A stretch of 64,000 bases of DNA from Culex pipiens pallens (Eukaryota; Arthropoda; Insecta; Diptera; Culicidae). Under the pieces are notes generated by a model. It did no database searches. It was given only the letters and a program-made list of their open reading frames with translations, and was not told where the DNA came from. Of the stretch, positions 52,551-63,590 are shown piece after piece; position 1 is the first letter of the stretch; each line of letters starts with the position of its first letter. The stretch lies in the NCBI RefSeq assembly GCF_016801865.2, contig NC_068937.1:72195601-72259600 (forward strand), read 5' to 3'. The position numbers and the translations under genes are program-made.

Positions 52551-54337
52551 TGTAACGAATTCTTTTGCGCGCAAACTAGCAGCAACTTAAGCGCCACTCT
52601 TCCAAGAAGAGGTTGCTGAAGCGTGTTTCGAGTCCCGGCTTGAGGCTCTCTCACAGGGCGGGTTAATAGGGCAAAAAATCCGAGATCACATGACACTTCC
52701 AAGTGGCTTATCCGTTTCCCAAAACTAAACTACTATTGTATTGATTTACCGCAAAGAAAAGGATTAAACGAAAGTTCTACCGGCGCAAGAAAGTTCAACT
52801 AATTCTCCCAACCCAAGCAAAGAACGTGACACAGCTCAATCCATTAAACACAAGCCAGCTTATATGTGAAAAGACTCAAATTTGCTTGTATTTCCGTGTA
52901 TTTTGGGCCCTAAGCTTTGCTTGTGTGACGTCACGTTTCTTCTTTCTTACAGGGGTTTTCTTCGAGCTCAGTTTAACATCAGGTTAAAAAGTGCAGATCT
53001 GACCTTGTTTGGCGGTTCCACCGCGATTCAGCTGGCTGGCAGGATCGGCAGGACAGGAAGCATGAACAGGTTCTTTGTAGACAGTTTTCGCGTAGTCCCA
53101 CGTTCACGCGTACGGTCGGTCGACCAGGTGGACTCACCACGCGCGTGCGTAATCCAACAGCACGGACACTCCCGCGGCGACGTTTTCACCACAATTTTGG
53201 AGGTTGGCGATTGACGTAGCGGAGACACACTTCCGGTCGAGCAGTGCGTTAGTTCGTAGCACCGCCACGAGGTGCGCTCCAGTTGCTTGCGAGCGTCGGG
53301 TGCTTGCTTCGCGCGATGTTTTTGTGGAGATCCCTGCGTTCACTACGGGGTGGCGTCGGTTTTCCCAATGAGTGACGCCCAGTCACGTGGTTAGGGTGGT
53401 TCAACCTAACCTCGAACGGATGTTTCGAGCCGCGAATTCGGTCTCGCGCCGCTCCAGAAACCGCTCCAGACTCGCTCCCACGTTGAACAGTGGGTTTTCG
53501 CCTGTTCAACAGCAAAGTAATCTCACTTTCTAGCAGTTTACAATCATTTAGCCAGCACTGCTTACCTGATCTTTTTTGCGAACTAGATTTTATTGATCGG
53601 TGTGCGACTTCAAAAGCTTGGAATTGGCTAAGCTCTATATTTGAACACAATTCAATTTAGTTTAAGATTTTAATATAATTTAGGAATTCTTACTTCGACT
53701 TTGGTCAGCAGAAAGCACGTGCTAACCACTTGCGAACCTAATGTAACGTTGCGGCTCACGAACTAATACAAAAAATGCTAAAAAATATTAGTTTAGAAGA
53801 AATTCCTAAGCCTGTCAATCAAAAAACTCACTATAGATTGACTTTAATCGCACCACTAGTCGCACCACTAATCACACTTTCACTGACTTGCATCCGCTGA
53901 ACTTAACTGGCCAACAGTCTCCACTTGAATATTCTAATCCCCGATGTAGAACATTTCTACAGCAAATTCTTGCTACACGAACGACATCCGTGTGATAGAA
54001 TCGTCATTACATCTCCTTTTCTCATATGGCAATCAATAGGGGCATCCTTATCACACACATTGAGTGGATACGATCGGGTTTTCCCGTTTCTTTCCCATTT
54101 TTCTATTGCACCAAATTTTGGTTTAAGACACGCTTTGCCCATCTTTTAACAATTTTACGGATAGCCACGGCCAGGGTAATGAGATCTCGATCGTGAGTGC
54201 CGAAATGAAAAGAAATGAACCACAATTGCTTCCTCTACTCGGTAAGAGATGGCGCTCTCAAATGCAAAAGCTTTTATGATTAGCAAAAAACCACGATTGA
54301 GGCATAATAATTTCTAATGGGGTAGTTAAGGGTTACA
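52551..54337 (-). repeat. 3' LTR of the large gypsy element
   Basis: 1787 bp, near-identical to 61158-62945. Confidence 0.96.
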
Positions 54338-54354
54338 TTCGCCGACACTAATTC

Positions 54355-54392
54355 AATAAAAATTTTGAAATTTAAATTTCAAAATTTTTATT
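54355..54392. repeat. Perfect 38-bp AT palindrome beside the 3' LTR
   Basis: 'aataaaaattttgaaattt' followed directly by its inverse complement. It lies 18 bases from the 3' LTR, where a polypurine tract would be expected; no clear polypurine run is present. Confidence 0.85.
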
Positions 54393-55319
54393 AACAAAAC
54401 AAAGCATTGATGTTCTTAGGGCCAAAGTATATTCTAGTTGTTGTAAAGCTGCTTCCACTCAAATTCACGTCGCAGCTAATCTTTTCTTATGATTTCTAAC
54501 AAATTCAAATGATCTTAATGATCCCAAAGCTCAACCAAAAATTACACACACATGTAAAAAATGTCTGATAATGTTTAATACAAAATTCTGTTCCAATTCC
54601 AAGTCTCATTCCAATTCATCTGGGTCTCTACACAATCATACTCGCAATCAAATCTTAACCTTAATTAAACCGAATGACGTCAGATATATCTGACAAATTT
54701 CCATGTACCAAATATCCAAAATACCTCAGAAATATCTGAGAAAACTTATTACAAACCAATTAACTTCAATAACGATTGAAAAATTTGTTTTGCTAAGCCT
54801 AACGCAAACGTACCGAAACGCGTTCAGAAATATTTCACACCGAATCATCCCTCAGAATATTTTGGAAAACAAACATCGCATCAGACGATTAATTTCTAAC
54901 GTCACCTAAATTCGACCCTGCGAGTTCGATCTCGGCCGTGAACTGTCATTTCTGTCAAACAAAACAAATGTATCAAAATCTCACTGAAGGTAAGAAAATG
55001 TGATTTTCTAACAAAGTAGGTCTATTTTAGCTAATTAGGAAGTTTAAACGTAACTTTGGAGCGATGAAATGAACTTTTATATGAAAATGTTGAGAATGGT
55101 AATTGAATGGATGCACGGAAACGCCAAGAAACTCGAATATCGCGATTAAAAACTTAACAATGGAATCAAAACAACTTCTCTAACTAAATTGATGTGAGGA
55201 AACAGGTTAATGACATCTCGAACATCGTTTTGGTGTACTCAATGAGTGTTTGTGGTGCTTAATCAGCAGTGGTTGTTGCGCAGCTCTCGCTGCACCTGAC
55301 ATAGCTAATGGATAGTTGT
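54393..55319. other. Non-coding 3' region of the large gypsy element
   Basis: AT-rich sequence between pol and the palindrome. No env or other ORF on the element strand. Confidence 0.6.
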
Positions 55320-58300
55320 TTATGCTCGTTTAAGGAACGAACCGTGATAGCTTCCGGGTATCCTTTTACCCTCGAAATCTTCCAGAACATAACAGTTCGT
55401 CCCCAAAACTTGTCGAACTCGAACCTTCGTGTACTTTGCTCCAAACTTTCCAACAAAATCTCGTGCTTTATCGGACAGCAGGACGTTCTTCTTGTAGACG
55501 ACATCGCCCTCCTGGAACTGATGTTTCCGATTAACTCGGAGGTTGTACGGCGCGGAATACTTCCGGTAGGCCTTCAGCAAGTTCTCCCTGACCAGCTTGT
55601 GCAGACTCTCCATTTCTTCGTTGAGCTTGACCGGGTCCTGCCCCAAATTATCGTCCACTTCCCTTAGATGTTCGTACTCAGCCCCGGAACTCACCATGTT
55701 GCGGCCAAAATTGACGAAATACGGCGTGAATCCCGTACTATCGTGAACGTGCGTGCGAATCGCCCTGGCGATTAGATGTACCGAATCGTCCCAATCACGA
55801 TGATCCGCTTTTTGGTTTAGGGCACATCGAATCGCGGTTACAATAACTCGATTTACCCGTTCCGTCGGGTTTGGACCAGGGTGGTATACAGCTAACGGCC
55901 AATGGGTAACCTCGTACCGCTTGAGCAGCTTGAGGAAAAGATCGGACTTGAAGACTTGCGCGTTGTCGGTAATACACACTTCTGGAACGCCAAACAAATT
56001 GAAAACAAAGTTCTCAACGAACTGGCACACCGCAGGAGCAGTCGCTGAACGCAGACATTGAACCATCACGAACTTCGAGAAAAAGTCACACACCACCAGG
56101 ATCCACAGGTTCCCTTTCTTTGACCTGGGGTAGGGCCCAAGGAAATCCATGGAAATCATTTCCCACGGACGACTGCACTGTTTGGGTTTTCCGTGAACCG
56201 GTGTAGTATTAGTACTCGGTACTTTGGACTCCTTGCACACCAAACAGCTGCAACAAAAGCGCTTAATTTCCGTGGCCATTCGTGGCCAGTAAAAGCGTTC
56301 GCGGACTTTGGCCAGGGTTTTCAGAGGTCCTAAATGGGCCGCTTCGTGAATTTCTTTCACGATAGACCTTCTTTCAGCCAACGGAACGACGAACTTCCAG
56401 CGAAACCCAAGATCTTCCAGACCCGTGCTATTCGAGATGAATTTGTAGAGTTTTCCATCTGAGATTTTAAAATCGGGAAATCGCTCAGGAAACTTTTCCA
56501 CCTGGTTCATGAGTTGAGTGATGTACGGGTCGGGTAGGTCCACCTTGACCTGATTGATGGACCGGGACAGGGCGTCGGCGGGAATGTTTTCGCTGCCTTT
56601 TTTGTATTGCAGGTCAAGCTCGTACTTTGAGAGCTTGAGAGCCCAGCGAGCGATTCTCGGCGATTTGGATTCGATGGACATCGATTTGAGGAACGTGAGA
56701 CTCATGGCGTCGGTCTGCACTACAAAACGGGAACCTTCGATGAAATGCTTAAAATTCTCGATACTCAGCAGAACAGCCAAGCACTCTCGCTCAGTGGCAC
56801 TGTAACGGCGCTGAGTGCTGGACAGTTTCTTAGAAAAATAAGCAATACACTTCCGCTCTCCTTGGTGCATCTGCACAAGGACCGCACCAATCGCCAGGTC
56901 CGAACTGTCGGTCTCGACGATAAACGGCAAATTAAAGTCTGGGTTGGCCAGTATCGGGGCGGTCACCAGGGCAGTCTTCAGTTTGGACAGGGCCACTTCC
57001 GCTTCTTCGGTCCAGCTAAACTTATTCCGATTCTTCTTGAGGAGGTTGCTGATTGGGGTCGTAATTTCAGAATAATTTTGGATAAATTTCTGGTAAAACC
57101 CGGCGAGTCCGAGAAGGCGTCGGATGTCCTTCACTGTTTTAGGCGTAGGATAGTCTAAAACGGGCTGGATTTTGCTAACGTCCATGGACAGTCCGTCCTC
57201 ACTCAGCACGTAACCCAAGTATCGAATACTCGTCTGACAAAATTTACTTTTTGACAGGTTGATGGTGAGACCCGCCTTCTGAAGACGATCGGCGACAATC
57301 CGGATCCGGTCCAGGTGGTCCTCGAAGGTGTTCGACAGGATAATGATGTCATCGAGGTACACATACACCCAGGGTGCCAGGTCGTGACCTATGACTTTCG
57401 TCATCAGTCTCGCCATGGTCGCCGGAGCATTGGTCAACCCGAACGGCATGACAACAAATCGGAACAGACCTTTGTTCGTGCGGAACGCCGTTTTGTCTTT
57501 CGCGGCCTCGTCGAGTGGAACCTGGTAGTACGACTCCGACAGATCAATGACGGAAAAATACTTCGACTTCTGGATGCGCTGAAGAATTCCCATCATATTA
57601 GGAAAGGGAAAATCGTCCTTTTTGGTGCATTGATTTAACCGCCTAGAGTCAAGACAGATTCTCCACTTTCCACTGGCCTTCTTAATCGGCAACAACGGAT
57701 TTAAAAAGTCGACCGCCGTAGGGCACTCTTCTATGACCCCGAGGCCCTTCATTCGCTCGATTTCCGCGTCGATAACTTCCTCTACGGATGGAGACCAACG
57801 ATACGGAGGAACCTTCTTCGGCTTTGCGCCCGGGAGAAGGTCGATCGAATGGGACATGATCGGAGTTCGACCTAGATTCCCGTCTCGCGTGGCCGGAAGT
57901 TGTTGTACTACTTCAAAAAGCGCTTCTCGCTGGCTATCCGACAAGACATGTTCCGTGACCAGGTCACTAGGCTCGCAGATGTGTTTTTCCGGTATTTCGA
58001 TGGTTGGCATCTCCAAGCTGTCATCGGTTGAACTCTCGAGGTCTTTCGCAGATTCCGCTGGGCTGATTGGATGGATTTCAAAGCATATATTGTCATTTGT
58101 GACACCAAAATAGTCCTCAACTCGCTGAAATTCGATCATATTGATCGCTTCTTCACCAACCGGGGAAAAACGGGGACCCACCAGACGGAATCCAAACTTG
58201 TTCAGGAAATCTACGCCTAGAATTAGGTCCTTCTTCATCTCAGGCACGACGATCGTGGGAAGGACGTGGGTGGTAGACTCGTAGGACAGGGGTAGATTCA

Positions 58301-58583
58301 CGTAACCGAGACATTGATACGGCGTACCATCAGCTGTCGTAATCTGGAGGCGAAGAGGTTGAATCTGTAAGCCCAACTTATTCAGCAAGCCCAGCGAGCT
58401 GATCACCGACAAACTGGCACCGGTGTCGGCTAGCGCTTCAATCTCCTCGGATAGAACTCGAACTTTGAGGTGTGGGCAACGGTGAGGGATCGTGTTAATT
58501 CGATGCGAAGTGTTGAAGACAGAAAAAGGACGGTTGGGAATCTCCGGAGTATCAGATGGGGTAGATCGATTCCCTGGATCCAT
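55320..58583 (-). CDS. pol: Gypsy pol: protease, RT, RNase H and integrase
   Basis: 1087 codons from the first Met. Aspartic protease with EALADTGASLSVIS (DTG near 53-55) and LILGVDFL. RT with YFSVIDLSESYYQVPL (D near 347) and YVYLDDIII (409-412). RNase H with VETDSSDLAIGAVL (D559). Integrase zinc finger (HEAAH near 746-750, CSCLVC near 778-783) and core with MDFLGPY (D813), ITDNAQVF (D873) and NPTERVN (E908). A C-terminal module with VRVRQVLGTNCYVLED follows. All catalytic residues are present. Unlike the element at 994-5488, the protease is in the pol frame. Pol lacks its own start signal and is reached by a -1 shift from gag. Confidence 0.96.
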   Translation of the reverse strand: MDPGNRSTPSDTPEIPNRPFSVFNTSHRINTIPHRCPHLKVRVLSEEIEALADTGASLSVISSLGLLNKLGLQIQPLRLQITTADGTPYQCLGYVNLPLSYESTTHVLPTIVVPEMKKDLILGVDFLNKFGFRLVGPRFSPVGEEAINMIEFQRVEDYFGVTNDNICFEIHPISPAESAKDLESSTDDSLEMPTIEIPEKHICEPSDLVTEHVLSDSQREALFEVVQQLPATRDGNLGRTPIMSHSIDLLPGAKPKKVPPYRWSPSVEEVIDAEIERMKGLGVIEECPTAVDFLNPLLPIKKASGKWRICLDSRRLNQCTKKDDFPFPNMMGILQRIQKSKYFSVIDLSESYYQVPLDEAAKDKTAFRTNKGLFRFVVMPFGLTNAPATMARLMTKVIGHDLAPWVYVYLDDIIILSNTFEDHLDRIRIVADRLQKAGLTINLSKSKFCQTSIRYLGYVLSEDGLSMDVSKIQPVLDYPTPKTVKDIRRLLGLAGFYQKFIQNYSEITTPISNLLKKNRNKFSWTEEAEVALSKLKTALVTAPILANPDFNLPFIVETDSSDLAIGAVLVQMHQGERKCIAYFSKKLSSTQRRYSATERECLAVLLSIENFKHFIEGSRFVVQTDAMSLTFLKSMSIESKSPRIARWALKLSKYELDLQYKKGSENIPADALSRSINQVKVDLPDPYITQLMNQVEKFPERFPDFKISDGKLYKFISNSTGLEDLGFRWKFVVPLAERRSIVKEIHEAAHLGPLKTLAKVRERFYWPRMATEIKRFCCSCLVCKESKVPSTNTTPVHGKPKQCSRPWEMISMDFLGPYPRSKKGNLWILVVCDFFSKFVMVQCLRSATAPAVCQFVENFVFNLFGVPEVCITDNAQVFKSDLFLKLLKRYEVTHWPLAVYHPGPNPTERVNRVIVTAIRCALNQKADHRDWDDSVHLIARAIRTHVHDSTGFTPYFVNFGRNMVSSGAEYEHLREVDDNLGQDPVKLNEEMESLHKLVRENLLKAYRKYSAPYNLRVNRKHQFQEGDVVYKKNVLLSDKARDFVGKFGAKYTKVRVRQVLGTNCYVLEDFEGKRIPGSYHGSFLKRA

Positions 58584-58588
58584 CCCAT

Positions 58589-60838
58589 TTACTCGTTTTT
58601 TTCATCCTCATCCGACCGAGTTCGGAGTTGATGTCCATTGGGGCACTGGAACGCGGTCGTACCCGTGTGTCCACACACGTGGCAAAAGTACACCTTTTTC
58701 TGGTCGCACTCCCTCCACATGTGTCCCGTCTGGCGACAATTCCAGCACATCGGCTTCCTGTTCTCCCCTGCAGAGTCCGCAAGCTTCTTGAAACGACCAT
58801 GAACCGCGCACACATCGGCGTTCAACAACTCATCCTCAACCTCTGCAGCTCCTTCTTCCAAGTCCACTTGGTAAACGGAAGCTTTTTGTAGACCTCCGAG
58901 GCCGTCGAGCGCATCGAGCTTGTAACACAGCTGGGACAGATGGTCAAGCGACTGAATGGTGGCCAAGACCAAACTACGCTTGTAACTCATCTTCATATTT
59001 TTGGTGACCAGATAGTACAGCTCCGCATGAGACATTTTACGAGTGAGGCGTTGTGCCAATCTCTCAATCTCTTCGAGATATTCACCGAACGGTTCATTGG
59101 GACGTTGTTTACGTTTGTCCAACAGGTCACGAGTAATGAGATCCCGGTTAGGATTGTCGTAGCGCAACCGGAGGTATGTTTCCAAAGTCTCCCAACTGTC
59201 GAATCGGTCATGGTAGGTGGTATACCACACCGCCGCACCCTCGCGGAACAACAAATGGGCGTGCATTCGTAGATCTTGTTTACTGATGTGGTAGGACTCG
59301 CACATAATGTTGATCTGGCGCAAAAAATCTACCACGGGAACGGAATTCGTACCGCCGGTGAATTTCGGCCATTTTTCAATTATGTTGCACTGCTGGTGCG
59401 GTAGTCGTCGATATCTGTCACCTTGTATCGCTTGGACATCCGGAAACCCTTGGTGCACATCCCAAGACGGTCTTGGGGCGAGATTAGACTCTCGACGGCG
59501 CCGTGACTCGGCATGAACTTGGTTTTCCTCTGGCAGTTCAAATAATTCTTCTCCACGTGACATGCTTCTCATTTCAGGCTTCCCTGAAGTTTCTCGAGCG
59601 GACAACTGGAAAGGAGGTGAGGGTACACGCCTCGCTGGGGGTTGCTCCTGCGAAATCCGTAACATCTCCGAATCTCGACGCAAATCAACCTTGGCCACTT
59701 GTTCGGCCAAATCATCTACGGCTTCTGGAGGGACCGGTGTGCCATTGGCTTGCTGCCTCATCATATGTTCCAGACACGCACGAATGTAATTTTGCACATC
59801 GGAAGCATGAATAAACTCATTCATATCCCTTTCATCGGCAGGTTCATTTTGAATTGTCGGCGTTGGAGACGATGTAGCTGCTGAACGGCCCATGTTCCCT
59901 GATTGAGGCTGCTGCTGCGGCGGAAGTGGATGCGCACTCCCAGACGTCGGTCCAAACAGGGTTCGCGCAAAGTCACCGAGGGGTGGCGCCTTTCGCCTTG
60001 GATCCTCCGATATGGCAAGCGTCGAGTTGTCCACGCCAGCGGCGGCCGATTGCTCCCATCGCTGCGGATTCGACATCGGTCTTCCCAACTCAGACTGCTT
60101 CGTTGCCGCTGGGGAAAATCCGGACAGCCATTGGTTATAGCTCGATTGACCCCTAGGGGCCGGTACTGGGGCAGCCAGCAGATCACGAGAGGCTTTAGGT
60201 TTGGTCCCAGTATACGGATTAAGCGAAGGCTGCAGCGTCCTGTGAGTCGTTGCGGACGACACGGACGACGCGCGCGTAGGACGATCGTCAAGAATTCCGC
60301 CAACTGCTCCTTCCTCGAAATCCGTCGTCAGATCCACTAACTCCTGGACCAACTGTCCCGGAGTCGCTGTGGCCAAATTCGAATGCACCGTATGGATTCG
60401 CATCAGGGGAACCTGTCGGCAGACATGGGCTAAATCAATGTTGTAGTACCTTCTTGAGAGCCGCTCGATGCTGTCCAATAACGCCTTCCGCTGCTGCAGA
60501 TGTTCTTCCGTTTCCGGCGAGTATCGTCGAAGTCGCTTGTGATAGTGAACCAGTCGAGAGTAGCAATCATCATCACGATTAGCATCCAGACAACGCTCCA
60601 TTTCCTTCAGCTGTCTCGGGATCTTAACCAAGTCCTCCGCTAGCGAATACGTCGAAAAATGTACTTCTACCGGATCCTCGGGTTTTTGCAGCAAAGCGCG
60701 CAAATTCTGCTGGCGCTCGCGTAATCCACCACGAACAGGTGTGGCACGTAGGCAAAATTCATACTCCATTTCATCCTCTTTGAGGCTGCATGGGTCACTG
60801 ATGTAAACGTGATCCATTGTTTTGATTCCAACTAACAC
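58589..60838 (-). CDS. gag: Gypsy gag with zinc knuckles
   Basis: 749 codons, long for a gypsy gag. The first 450 residues are hydrophilic and Pro/Ser/Gln-rich, with an N-terminal LKEMERCLDANRDDD helix region. The capsid-type retrotransposon gag domain spans about 490-640 (KWPKFTGGTNSVPVVDFL, GAAVWYTTYHDRF, SWETLETYLRLRY, RPNEPFGEYLEEIERLAQRL). Two knuckles, CWNCRQTGHMWREC and CHVCGHTGTTAFQC, are near the C-terminus. It ends at TAA (58591-58589) six bases past the slippery heptamer. Met at 60838 lies 319 bases inside the 5' LTR. Confidence 0.94.
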   Translation of the reverse strand: MLVGIKTMDHVYISDPCSLKEDEMEYEFCLRATPVRGGLRERQQNLRALLQKPEDPVEVHFSTYSLAEDLVKIPRQLKEMERCLDANRDDDCYSRLVHYHKRLRRYSPETEEHLQQRKALLDSIERLSRRYYNIDLAHVCRQVPLMRIHTVHSNLATATPGQLVQELVDLTTDFEEGAVGGILDDRPTRASSVSSATTHRTLQPSLNPYTGTKPKASRDLLAAPVPAPRGQSSYNQWLSGFSPAATKQSELGRPMSNPQRWEQSAAAGVDNSTLAISEDPRRKAPPLGDFARTLFGPTSGSAHPLPPQQQPQSGNMGRSAATSSPTPTIQNEPADERDMNEFIHASDVQNYIRACLEHMMRQQANGTPVPPEAVDDLAEQVAKVDLRRDSEMLRISQEQPPARRVPSPPFQLSARETSGKPEMRSMSRGEELFELPEENQVHAESRRRRESNLAPRPSWDVHQGFPDVQAIQGDRYRRLPHQQCNIIEKWPKFTGGTNSVPVVDFLRQINIMCESYHISKQDLRMHAHLLFREGAAVWYTTYHDRFDSWETLETYLRLRYDNPNRDLITRDLLDKRKQRPNEPFGEYLEEIERLAQRLTRKMSHAELYYLVTKNMKMSYKRSLVLATIQSLDHLSQLCYKLDALDGLGGLQKASVYQVDLEEGAAEVEDELLNADVCAVHGRFKKLADSAGENRKPMCWNCRQTGHMWRECDQKKVYFCHVCGHTGTTAFQCPNGHQLRTRSDEDEKNE
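58595..58601 (-). promoter_or_regulatory. -1 ribosomal frameshift heptamer at the gag-pol junction
   Basis: A AAA AAC in the gag frame, three bases before the gag stop codon. Slipping back one base puts ribosomes in the pol frame, open through the junction. The same heptamer is used at the gag-pro junction of several retroviruses. Downstream pairing was not assessed. Confidence 0.85.
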
Positions 60839-61136
60839 TTTTGAAATAACTCGTTGACAATGATCGAAAATATATTTTAAAAAAAATCAAACGAAATCTA
60901 AATTAATAGTAACCAAACCGAAATAGGGTGACTGCGAATCAAATTAAGGTCTATTACGGAGGTAGAACAAAATATTTGAATTGTATTTGGTATATTGCAG
61001 AAGAAATGATGGAATATGATTGTCTTGAAATAAACTATGCTCAATAATAGTTCAGAAAACCCAACAAACTTCTATCAAAGTTCCCAAACTAAACCCAACT
61101 TTGAGACATAGTACACTATTGCTACTATTGTTACGG

Positions 61137-61154
61137 GCCCCACGTTGGGCGCCA
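61137..61154 (-). other. Primer-binding site of the large gypsy element
   Basis: TGGCGCCCAACGTGGGGC on the element strand, starting three bases inside the 5' LTR. Begins with the complement of a tRNA CCA end. Confidence 0.85.
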
Positions 61155-61157
61155 AAA

Positions 61158-62945
61158 TGTAACGAATTCTTTTGCGCGCAAACTAGCAGCAACTTAAGCG
61201 CCACTCTTCCAAGAAGAGGTTGCTGAAGCGTGTTTCGAGTCCCGGCTTGAGGCTCTCTCACAGGGCGGGTTAATAGGGCAAAAAATCCGAGATCACATGA
61301 CACTTCCAAGTGGCTTATCCGTTTCCCAAAACTAAACTACTATTGTATTGATTTACCGCAAAGAAAAGGATTAAACGAAAGTTCTACCGGCGCAAGAAAG
61401 TTCAACTAATTCTCCCAACCCAAGCAAAGAACGTGACACAGCTCAATCCATTAAACACAAGCCAGCTTATATGTGAAAAGACTCAAATTTGCTTGTATTT
61501 CCGTGTATTTTGGGCCCTAAGCTTTGCTTGTGTGACGTCACGTTTCTTCTTTCTTACAGGGGTTTTCTTCGAGCTCAGTTTAACATCAGGTTAAAAAGTG
61601 CAGATCTGACCTTGTTTGGCGGTTCCACCGCGATTCAGCTGGCTGGCAGGATCGGCAGGACAGGAAGCATGAACAGGTTCTTTGTAGACAGTTTTCGCGT
61701 AGTCCCACGTTCACGCGTACGGTCGGTCGACCAGGTGGACTCACCACGCGCGTGCGTAATCCAACAGCACGGACACTCCCGCGGCGACGTTTTTCACCAC
61801 AATTTTGGAGGTTGGCGATTGACGTAGCGGAGACACACTTCCGGTCGAGCAGTGCGTTAGTTCGTAGCACCGCCACGAGGTGCGCTCCAGTTGCTTGCGA
61901 GCGTCGGGTGCTTGCTTCGCGCGATGTTTTTGTGGAGATCCCTGCGTTCACTACGGGGTGGCGTCGGTTTTCCCAATGAGTGACGCCCAGTCACGTGGTT
62001 AGGGTGGTTCAACCTAACCTCGAACGGATGTTTCGAGCCGCGAATTCGGTCTCGCGCCGCTCCAGAAACCGCTCCAGACTCGCTCCCACGTTGAACAGTG
62101 GGTTTTCGCCTGTTCAACAGCAAAGTAATCTCACTTTCTAGCAGTTTACAATCATTTAGCCAGCACTGCTTACCTGATCTTTTTTGCGAACTAGATTTTA
62201 TTGATCGGTGTGCGACTTCAAAAGCTTGGAATTGGCTAAGCTCTATATTTGAACACAATTCAATTTAGTTTAAGATTTTAATATAATTTAGGAATTCTTA
62301 CTTCGACTTTGGTCAGCAGAAAGCACGTGCTAACCACTTGCGAACCTAATGTAACGTTGCGGCTCACGAACTAATACAAAAAATGCTAAAAAATATTAGT
62401 TTAGAAGAAATTCCTAAGCCTGTCAATCAAAAAACTCACTATAGATTGACTTTAATCGCACCACTAGTCGCACCACTAATCACACTTTCACTGACTTGCA
62501 TCCGCTGAACTTAACTGGCCAACAGTCTCCACTTGAATATTCTAATCCCCGATGTAGAACATTTCTACAGCAAATTCTTGCTACACGAACGACATCCGTG
62601 TGATAGAATCGTCATTACATCTCCTTTTCTCATATGGCAATCAATAGGGGCATCCTTATCACACACATTGAGTGGATACGATCGGGTTTTCCCGTTTCTT
62701 TCCCATTTTTCTATTGCACCAAATTTTGGTTTAAGACACGCTTTGCCCATCTTTTAACAATTTTACGGATAGCCACGGCCAGGGTAATGAGATCTCGATC
62801 GTGAGTGCCGAAATGAAAAGAAATGAACCACAATTGCTTCCTCTACTCGGTAAGAGATGGCGCTCTCAAATGCAAAAGCTTTTATGATTAGCAAAAAACC
62901 ACGATTGAGGCATAATAATTTCTAATGGGGTAGTTAAGGGTTACA
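61158..62945 (-). repeat. 5' LTR of the large gypsy element
   Basis: 1788 bp. Holds the promoter by position; no TATA box identified with confidence. Confidence 0.96.
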
Positions 62946-63590
62946 AATCTAATACAAAAGAACCATCGGATAAGATCAGCTGTTCGATCGGAGTTCCTAG
63001 CGAGCAACGGCCCCGGAAAGCTAGTTGACCACTTGATCGTGCAGCGCATGGTCACCGGAGTGGCCAGAATCTTCAGATTATCATGTTAACGACATGGTTA
63101 GCGACACGGCCCTTTTCCGCTGAGATTTCCGATTAGTTTTGCACCAGCTGCTGGATCTCGAACACCCGGCAACGGGCCGCGTCCAGCCGCACCTTCGCGC
63201 TGGGACATGTGGTCAATCATAATGGTTAGATGACGCACCTGCTATCCGGCCGGATGTTGCACATTCAGCCATCCGGGAAACCGAAATATTTCTGCAATAA
63301 GAACGCCTGTAACCAACCTGACAAAAACAAAACCGACCAAAACAAACTTGATTGCAAGAGATTTTCGATGCCCCCCTTTGTGCGGATGTCACAGTCTTCT
63401 ACGACGGAATGGTGGTAGATGGACTAAATTGGCCAAAATCTGGAACAACTCCGGTAAACTAAAAAAACCTAAAAAAACACGCCACACGCACGAGCACGAT
63501 CAGCACAATCCAAAAACTCACAACAGATTTAATTAATTACCTGTATAAAAACCAGGGCGGCGCTAGTGGTACTCGCTGCAAAGGGAGTTA
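62946..63590. other. Intronic sequence, no gene recognised
   Basis: Continuation of the sequence interrupted by the gypsy element. The - strand at 63120-63200 reads KVRLDAARCRVFEIQQLVQ before a stop, coding-like but unassigned. Possibly another gene fragment. Confidence 0.35.

Larger units (their letters stand above)
52551..62945 (-). mobile_element. Complete Ty3/gypsy retrotransposon with 1.79-kb LTRs
   Basis: LTRs at 52551-54337 and 61158-62945 start TGTAAC and end GTTACA. The only difference I noticed is one T in a run (about 53189 versus 61792). A 4-bp duplication AATC lies at 52547-52550 and 62946-62949. Gag (749 codons) and pol (1087 codons) are both open on the - strand and linked by a -1 slippery site. 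About 980 bp of non-coding sequence lies between pol and the 3' LTR; no env. Intact ORFs and LTRs imply a very recent, perhaps still competent insertion. Lineage not determined. Confidence 0.95.

Noticed and set aside
54700..54909. Possible env remnant downstream of gypsy pol
   Set aside because: The only ORF is short, on the opposite strand and without signal peptide, furin site or membrane anchor.
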